Assembly: GCF_003461245.1 (NCBI RefSeq) | Contig: NZ_QTWS01000008.1 | Location: forward strand, 1 to 64,000 | Length of the DNA: 64,000 bases | Reading direction: 5' to 3' | DNA from: Blautia sp. AF19-10LB | GTDB taxonomy: Bacteria; Bacillota; Clostridia; Lachnospirales; Lachnospiraceae | Part shown: positions 58,285 to 64,000 of the stretch, one piece after another | Layout: the number at the start of each line of letters is the position of its first letter | Numbering within the stretch: the stretch's first letter is position 1 | Translations under genes and position numbers: made by a program | Notes under the pieces: model-generated | The model's database searches: none | What the model was told of the DNA's origin: nothing | The model's input: the letters and a program-made list of their open reading frames with translations, nothing else

Positions 58285-60150
58285 TTATTTCTCCTTATTC
58301 TCCATTCCCCGGATCGGACGAAGGGAGTAATTCCATTTGGTCAGAGACAGATTCTTGTTATAGTAAGGATCACCTTTCCTGAGGATGTCGATCCACTGAC
58401 AGCGCATGTATTCAATTTCTTCCTGAAAACGTCTGACCTTCGCCTCGCTGTCCTCTGCACCTCTCGTCTTGGATTCCATATGATATAACTGAACATATGG
58501 ATCATACACGATCAGACTTCCATTCTTACGAACTTTCAGACACAGATCCACATCGTTAAATGCAACAGACAGTTTCTCTGTAAATCCGCCTGCTTCCTCA
58601 AATGCACTGCGCTTCATCATCATGCACGCCGCAGTCACAGCACTCATATCCTGAAGGATCGAAGCCTTGTGGAGATACCCGGTTCTGTTCGCCGGCATGT
58701 CAACAAACATATGGCCTGCAATGCCGCCGATACCGATCACACAGCCTGCATGCTGGATCGTATTGTCCGGATAGATCAGCTTCACGCCGACCACCCCGAC
58801 CTCTCCTCGCTGGCAGACACCGAGCATTTCTTTGATCCAGCCCGGTGTGATCACCGTCACATCATTGTTAAGGAACAGTAAGTAATCGCCCTTTGCATGG
58901 CGGACACCATAGTTGTTGATGGCAGAATAGTTGAATTCCTTCTTCCATCTGAGCAGACGGATCTTTGGATCTCTGGAGAGTTCTTTGTAATAATGAAAAA
59001 TCTCCTCGGAAGTACTGTTATTCTCAATGATCAGGATCTCGTAATTCTGATATTCTGTTTTTTCCCTGATGGATTCTATGCATGCCTGTAAGGATTCCTT
59101 CTCATCCTTATTTGGGATGATGATAGAAACCATAGGCTCTCCGTGGACCGGATATTTCACGCGGAAAAATCCAAGATCCGGTGTATGGCTTACTTCACCC
59201 TCTACGCCCACGCGCTTGAGGTGTGCTTCGATTGCTCTTTTGCCTGCATCAAACGCATACATCTTGCTGGCAGGATTATCTGCAGTCGATGCCTTGTGTG
59301 TACGCCAATGATAAACGATCTCCGGTACATGTCCGACTCTGCCGGAAGCTTCCTCCACACAGCGGAAAATAAAGTCATGATCCTGTGCCCCGTCAAATTC
59401 CTGACGGAAACCGCCGACCTTATCCACGATAGTCTTGCGGACTACAAAAAAGTGGCAGATATAGTTGTTGGACCTCAGGAGATCCAGGTTGAAATCCGGT
59501 TTCAGATGAGGCTGGAAATGTTCACTTAAGTCTGTTGTGACCTTGTCCTCGTCTGTGTAAACGGCATCCAGTTCTCTGTCCTCATTGAGTTTCTTAACGA
59601 TCTCATAAAGGGCATTCGGTGCCAGAAGGTCATCGTGATCCAGAAGACCCACAAACTCTCCTGATGCCATCGTAAGTGCCGCATTGGTATTTCCTGCGAT
59701 TCCCAGATTCTCGCCCAGATCTCTGACGCAGATCCTCCGATCTGCTGACGCATATTCCTTAAGGATGGCTGTCATCTCCGTATCATCCGGACTTCCATTT
59801 GCAATACAGAGTTCCCAGTTCGGATAGGTCTGGTCAAGAAGTGACTGGATCATCTGGCGCAGAAAAACCTCCGGTGTACGGAATGCCGGCACAGCAACAC
59901 TGATCCGCGGTGTGTATGCAAACTTATGTTTCTTCTGCTTCTCAAGTTCCGCCTTATCCGGAATATACGCTTCATACCACGGACCATAGGGAACTTCTTC
60001 CGGCTCAAAACGTTCATGGAGACGGATCCAGAATTCCTTCGGTCCATAGTGCTTCAGATAGCGGAAGCCCTTCTGGATCGTGTAGGGATTCAGTTTCTTG
60101 AGCATGCGTCCCCACTGGATCCCGCCTCCTGCCTGTTGTTTTTTATTCAT
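58285..60150 (-). CDS. Two-domain family 2 glycosyltransferase
   Basis: A 621-residue protein with two GT-A domains in tandem. The first (about 75-310) has RISVAVPAFRTPEVFLRQMI, NWELCIANGSPDDTEM and VGLLDHDDLLAP; the second (about 330-600) has VSIIIPNKDEKESLQACIES, EILIIENNSTS and YLLFLNNDVTVI, ending CLKVRKNGSLIVYDPYVQLY. Each could add one sugar of a wall or capsule repeat. GAGGACACAATAT precedes the ATG. It is the first of the glycosyltransferase cluster in this window and overlaps nothing upstream. Confidence 0.92.
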   Translation of the reverse strand: MNKKQQAGGGIQWGRMLKKLNPYTIQKGFRYLKHYGPKEFWIRLHERFEPEEVPYGPWYEAYIPDKAELEKQKKHKFAYTPRISVAVPAFRTPEVFLRQMIQSLLDQTYPNWELCIANGSPDDTEMTAILKEYASADRRICVRDLGENLGIAGNTNAALTMASGEFVGLLDHDDLLAPNALYEIVKKLNEDRELDAVYTDEDKVTTDLSEHFQPHLKPDFNLDLLRSNNYICHFFVVRKTIVDKVGGFRQEFDGAQDHDFIFRCVEEASGRVGHVPEIVYHWRTHKASTADNPASKMYAFDAGKRAIEAHLKRVGVEGEVSHTPDLGFFRVKYPVHGEPMVSIIIPNKDEKESLQACIESIREKTEYQNYEILIIENNSTSEEIFHYYKELSRDPKIRLLRWKKEFNYSAINNYGVRHAKGDYLLFLNNDVTVITPGWIKEMLGVCQRGEVGVVGVKLIYPDNTIQHAGCVIGIGGIAGHMFVDMPANRTGYLHKASILQDMSAVTAACMMMKRSAFEEAGGFTEKLSVAFNDVDLCLKVRKNGSLIVYDPYVQLYHMESKTRGAEDSEAKVRRFQEEIEYMRCQWIDILRKGDPYYNKNLSLTKWNYSLRPIRGMENKEK

Positions 60151-60372
60151 ATATTGTGTCCTCAGACTTTACTTATTTGTTACTGCTCACAGCAACACAT
60201 ATTTTACAATAATTTTACTCATAATCGGCTTTATTTTATCATTCCAGGCCTATTTTTGCAAGGGGCTATATCATTCTGCTTGAATTGCGTCGAAAAATGG
60301 GATATGATATGAATTGATATGTATTTTTTGTTAAAAACGACACACTATTTTATCAGTCACAGGAGATAGATT

Positions 60373-61638
60373 ATGAGATTAAAAAGATTATACAGCGGTC
60401 TTCTGGCTCTGGGACTTTCTTGTTCTGTATTGTTCCAGACACCGGTCCTGGCCGCCGAGGAAACAGCCGCAGATACTGCCCAGGCTGCTACTTCTGCTAT
60501 AACAACAAACAGCATTCCGGGATGGCCTCAGGGACCAGAGATTACTTCCACAGCGGCCGTAATCATGGAGGACAGCACACAGACGATGCTTTATTCCAAA
60601 AACATGGATCAGGAACTGTATCCCGGTGCTACAGTCAAAGTCATGACTGTCCTGGTCGCTCTTGAAAATTCGCAGCTTACTGATGAAGTCACCATGACAG
60701 AAACCGGTGTTTCCGGTGTTACTGACGGAGGTGCCAATATTTCCGCACAGCTTGGAGAGGTTTTTACAATGGAACAATGCCTCTATGCGATCATGCTCTC
60801 CTCAGCAAATGACATCGCACTTCAGGTTGCAGAACACGTTGGCGGTTCTGTTGAAAACTTCGTTCAGATGATGAATGACCGGGCTGCACAGCTTGGCTGC
60901 ACCAACACAGTATTTACCAAGTCTACCGGACTTCCAGATGAAAATCAGCATACCACCGCACATGACATGGCACTTATTATGAAGGCAGCTATTGATAATG
61001 AATCCTTCCTGACCATTTCCAATACAGTTTCTTATACGATCCCAGCGACTAACGTATCCGGTGGTGAACGTGTACTAACCAACAATTTTCCATTGATGTC
61101 TTCATCCAATGCAGCCTATTATCAGTACTGTCTTGGTGGAAGGGAAGGTTATACAGAAGCCTCCGGCAGCACACTCGTCTGTGTAGCCGAAAAGGACGAT
61201 GTCACCTTGATCGCTGTTGTTCTTCAGGGTGCTTCCGGTGTAACTACAACAGAAGCAGTCAGCCTGTTTAACTACGGATTTGATAATTTCCAGATGCTCT
61301 CCCTCGGAGACAACGACTTCAACATGGTTTCTGGCGGCAATGTCTACGTACCTGTCGGCGCCACAGCAGACAGTCTCACTACTGAAGATGGCGAAGAACA
61401 GGAAAACGGACAGTACAGCCGTCAGTATTTCTTTGGTGGTACTCCTGTCGGAACAGCAACTATGGCAGCCACCCATGAAGACAATTCTTCTTTTTCTACT
61501 GAAAGCAACCAGAATATAGAAGCTGCCAGAGAATATTCCGCAGACAGGAACAATCTTCCATACATCCTGTTCGGCGGTGCCGGTCTCATACTCTTCCTTC
61601 TACTTCTCTGGAGAATCATCAAAGTAGCAAAATCTTAA
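60373..61638 (+). CDS. DacA/PBP5-family homologue lacking catalytic Ser and Lys
   Basis: A 421-residue exported protein with a signal peptide (about 1-28), a D-Ala-D-Ala carboxypeptidase S11 domain (about 55-285), an extra domain and a C-terminal membrane helix (about 396-416). In active S11 enzymes, motif 1 is SxxK; here the site reads PGATVKVMT, so the nucleophile is Ala86 while Lys89 remains. Motif 2, SxN, is intact (SSAND, S144-N146). Motif 3, KTG, is REG (R257-G259). It should therefore not hydrolyse peptides; it may bind wall or act as a scaffold. TCACAGGAGATAGATT precedes the ATG. Confidence 0.88.
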   Translation: MRLKRLYSGLLALGLSCSVLFQTPVLAAEETAADTAQAATSAITTNSIPGWPQGPEITSTAAVIMEDSTQTMLYSKNMDQELYPGATVKVMTVLVALENSQLTDEVTMTETGVSGVTDGGANISAQLGEVFTMEQCLYAIMLSSANDIALQVAEHVGGSVENFVQMMNDRAAQLGCTNTVFTKSTGLPDENQHTTAHDMALIMKAAIDNESFLTISNTVSYTIPATNVSGGERVLTNNFPLMSSSNAAYYQYCLGGREGYTEASGSTLVCVAEKDDVTLIAVVLQGASGVTTTEAVSLFNYGFDNFQMLSLGDNDFNMVSGGNVYVPVGATADSLTTEDGEEQENGQYSRQYFFGGTPVGTATMAATHEDNSSFSTESNQNIEAAREYSADRNNLPYILFGGAGLILFLLLLWRIIKVAKS

Positions 61639-61656
61639 ATTTTTTTCACTTCTCAT

Positions 61657-61706
61657 AAACCAGAAAATCAGCGGTGTGCCCTCAAGCACCCGCTGATTTT
61701 CTGGTT
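61657..61706. terminator. Bidirectional terminator between dacA-like and yfhO-like genes
   Basis: AAACCAGAAAATCAGCG pairs with CGCTGATTTTCTGGTTT, a 17-bp stem with T-rich ends on both strands. It overlaps the last codons of the YfhO-family gene. Confidence 0.9.
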
Positions 61707-64000
61707 TTATTCTTTCGTATGATCAGGAGCCTGCTCTGTGCAAACAAGATCCAGAACAGCACACTTCCTATCGTGCCTGCCTTTAATCCCGGTGCCTCGA
61801 AGGTAAGAAGGATCGTATGATCTCCCTCTGGCACTTCACATGCAAGGAATCCGATATCGCCGCGGAGCAGTTCCGCTTTTTCTCCATCGATCGTGAGACT
61901 CCAGCCTTTTTCATATGGGATCATAAACAGGGCATATCCATCTGCTTCTGCATGGACACTTCCTGTCACAACAGAGTCTTTCTGCGGCGCATCCAGCGTC
62001 ACGGAAGAATTTTGCTCTGCTGTCTCCTGCTCCTCGGGTTTGAGTGTCTGGATCTCAGATGCATCTCCGATCTCCGTTCCATCCTCCAGGGCGATCGCCT
62101 CTCCGAGAAGTTCTTCCCTGTTCTCCTCTGTGCAGAGTTCCTTAAGGCTCTCCTCTGAAATATCCTGCGTATAGAAATGCGCTGTCTGTGCATCCAGTAC
62201 ATTCTCATGGATATAAAGACTTCCCACCTGATCCAGCAGCTTATATTTTGTCTCGTCCGGTTCTCCGTTTCCGGAAAGGATGTATTTCACGCCCAGGAAA
62301 GCAGCCAGCCAGTTATCGTCCACATTGTTCCAGAACGTATAATGATTGTGATCTGCAAAAAACAGTTCCGGATAACAGGTCTCGACAAATTCTTTGACAT
62401 TTCCGTTCATGACAGAATTATAAGTCGAAATCCCGCGGTATCCCTGCCCGGAAGAATCCATCGAAACAGTTCCCGAAATATAATCTTTCTCTACACGGTA
62501 GAACGTCGGATCCTTTTCTTTGAGATAGTTCAGGCAGTCCGCAAGATCGACACGGTACATCTCCCGGAAAAAATCCTGCGGTTTCTCGATCTCTGCGCGG
62601 TATTTTATCTCCTTGTCATCAGAAGTCCGCATCTCCTCATAGCGCTGTGTTTCCTGCACCATCACTTCTGCCGGAACATCTGTCTTTTTCATGGTGACGC
62701 GGTTCTGATAATTTGTTCCGCCCTCAGAAACCACGTTCACGACAAGCACAACGCCCATAACTCCTAGGATCACATTTCTTATCTGTATATCCTTCAGGAA
62801 ACAGAGCAGCGTCAGGCAGACGGCTGTCAGAATTCCTGTGACGGTCAGGATCAGGATATTTGTCCTGTATTCCTGGAAACCCGCCTGCTCATATCCGCAC
62901 CAGTATGCCCAGCCCATGAGGGCAGTCACCGCAAGAATCAGCACAAGGTTCAGCTTGCCGCCTTTTCGCATGTAATCCCGCATCCACGCCATCAAAAGCA
63001 GAAAGACCGTCATCAGCACAAATGTATAACGCTGTGTCGGCAGTGTGAAGTAATTAAAGACCGTTCCTCCGACCGGGAGTGCAGTTCCGACAAGGATCAG
63101 GGCAGCCACTCCATAGAGTACTCTTTTTGCCCGCTTCGTCATGTCTGCTTTTCGGAGGACTGCAAGAAACTGCACATTCAGAAAAACAGCCAGCGTTGAG
63201 CAGAAAAGGACTGGATCTTCGTAATAGTTCATCACATACTGCTGCGGTCCTTTTGCCAGTCCGTAACCGTTCTGTAAGTTGCTTGAGAACATTCTCTTGA
63301 GCATGGACAGATAAAACTTCCTTGAATATGGCGTAAAACACTGACGCAGGAAATCAAGGAGCCCTGTTCCATCGCTTTCCAGTCTGGAAGACACATTCAG
63401 GAGAACTTCTGCCATCGGAAGGAACACGACAAGGCTCATTCCCACGCCCATGATCATCTCCGCGCAGCCGAGCAGAAATCTCTGTATCCTCTCTTTCCAG
63501 GTAAGTCCGTCCAGCATCAGGATCCGGAAAAGCAGATACAGCCCGGTCGCCGCCAGGCACATGTATGTAAAGTACACGCTGTAGATCCCGCACAGGAATA
63601 CCATGACCGGAAACAGTGCCTTTCCTTTCTTTTTCTGGATGAACTTCTCACAGAAAAGAAGCATCAGCGGAAAATAGATCACGACCGTTCCAAACTGGTA
63701 ATGCTGCCCCCACACCAGGAGAAACCCATTCAGCGCATAAGCATAAGACGTGATCATCTTTGACGGCACGCTGAAAGAAAACTGTGACAGAAACCAGTAA
63801 AAAGCAAACGCCGCCACCATGATCTTGAGGATCTGAATGACATTGATATACAGAAGCATATGTGCCGGTCCCAGAACAACACCGACTCCATAAAGCAGCA
63901 TCAGGAACGGATCAAACAGGTTAAAGTTAAACTGGTTGATCCCCAGCCCGTTATTAAAATCCCAGAGGGAAAAGCTGCCGTCCCGCAGATGGTTCACAAT
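61682..64000 (-). CDS. YfhO-family membrane protein, N-terminus outside the window
   Basis: At least 771 residues, continuing past the right edge. About 12 membrane helices occupy the N-terminal two thirds, beginning with WDFNNGLGINQFNFNLFDPF, a loop typical of YfhO proteins. A soluble C-terminal domain follows (about 440-740; FYRVEKDYISGTVSMDSSGQ, EVPEGDHTILLTFEAPGLKA), then a last helix. YfhO-type proteins are GT-C-like lipid-linked sugar transferases involved in wall or lipoteichoic acid glycosylation. The GTG at 63997 is probably internal. It fits the polysaccharide theme of the neighbours. Confidence 0.85.
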   Translation of the reverse strand: MVNHLRDGSFSLWDFNNGLGINQFNFNLFDPFLMLLYGVGVVLGPAHMLLYINVIQILKIMVAAFAFYWFLSQFSFSVPSKMITSYAYALNGFLLVWGQHYQFGTVVIYFPLMLLFCEKFIQKKKGKALFPVMVFLCGIYSVYFTYMCLAATGLYLLFRILMLDGLTWKERIQRFLLGCAEMIMGVGMSLVVFLPMAEVLLNVSSRLESDGTGLLDFLRQCFTPYSRKFYLSMLKRMFSSNLQNGYGLAKGPQQYVMNYYEDPVLFCSTLAVFLNVQFLAVLRKADMTKRAKRVLYGVAALILVGTALPVGGTVFNYFTLPTQRYTFVLMTVFLLLMAWMRDYMRKGGKLNLVLILAVTALMGWAYWCGYEQAGFQEYRTNILILTVTGILTAVCLTLLCFLKDIQIRNVILGVMGVVLVVNVVSEGGTNYQNRVTMKKTDVPAEVMVQETQRYEEMRTSDDKEIKYRAEIEKPQDFFREMYRVDLADCLNYLKEKDPTFYRVEKDYISGTVSMDSSGQGYRGISTYNSVMNGNVKEFVETCYPELFFADHNHYTFWNNVDDNWLAAFLGVKYILSGNGEPDETKYKLLDQVGSLYIHENVLDAQTAHFYTQDISEESLKELCTEENREELLGEAIALEDGTEIGDASEIQTLKPEEQETAEQNSSVTLDAPQKDSVVTGSVHAEADGYALFMIPYEKGWSLTIDGEKAELLRGDIGFLACEVPEGDHTILLTFEAPGLKAGTIGSVLFWILFAQSRLLIIRKNKTRKSAGA

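Overview
The window looks like a chromosome segment of a gut Lachnospiraceae-type Firmicute (Blautia/Ruminococcus/Dorea-like). The reasons are strong AGGAGG ribosome sites, frequent Sec signal peptides, a BspA-like leucine-rich repeat giant, LytR-CpsA-Psr and glycosyltransferase genes, and an MsmK-type sugar ATPase. This is inference from gene content; there is no rRNA in the window. About 45 genes or gene remnants can be supported.

Layout. 1-5.5 kb: a GH5 glucanase and GPH sugar symporter divergent from an AraC regulator, then small secreted proteins, one of them split by a -1 frameshift at an A7 tract. 5.5-7.6 kb: a decayed patch with a truncated Rpn/PD-(D/E)XK-type gene, a MATE efflux pseudogene, and the 3' part of an ABC solute-binding protein gene. 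7.6-20.1 kb: an integrated mobile element of about 12.5 kb that splits this gene. It carries a large serine recombinase, a TfoX-like/MGMT-like pair, an IS256-family insertion with 8-bp target duplication, a MobV relaxase, an SF3 helicase and CHC2 primase, an XRE regulator, a block of five stem-loops, an unknown protein, an Abi_2 (AbiF/AbiD) HEPN toxin behind a short terminated RNA, and a ParA gene with an in-frame TGA. The two halves of the host gene rejoin in frame across a shared GCC.

20.7-31.4 kb: one coupled operon on the minus strand, made of a hybrid histidine kinase, a 1493-residue LRR surface protein, a MoxR ATPase, a DUF58 protein and a transglutaminase-fold membrane protein whose catalytic Cys position is Ala. 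31.6-34.9 kb: a DUF89 protein, an MsmK/UgpC-type ATPase and a PucR/CdaR-type regulator. 35.2-39.4 kb: a molybdate locus, modABC, divergent from a molbindin and an excisionase-type HTH/PBP regulator, with the two promoters sharing one -35 box. 39.5-46.3 kb: a Ser/Asp-rich lipoprotein, UppP, CarAB and two tandem tRNA-Leu(CAG).

46.4-64 kb: envelope functions. These are a polytopic membrane protein, a secreted class A beta-lactamase-fold protein with wall-binding repeats, a zinc-ribbon protein, a divergent ClpX, HtrA, glycosyltransferases, an LCP ligase with Gly-Asp-Thr repeats, a polyprenyl-phosphate sugar transferase, a D-Ala-D-Ala carboxypeptidase homologue that has lost its catalytic Ser, and a YfhO-family protein cut by the window edge.

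The most unusual items are the mobile element (recombinase tail that should change on excision, RNA-plus-Abi module, five-stem block), the shared -35 at the molybdate locus, the A7 frameshift, and two apparent pseudoenzymes.
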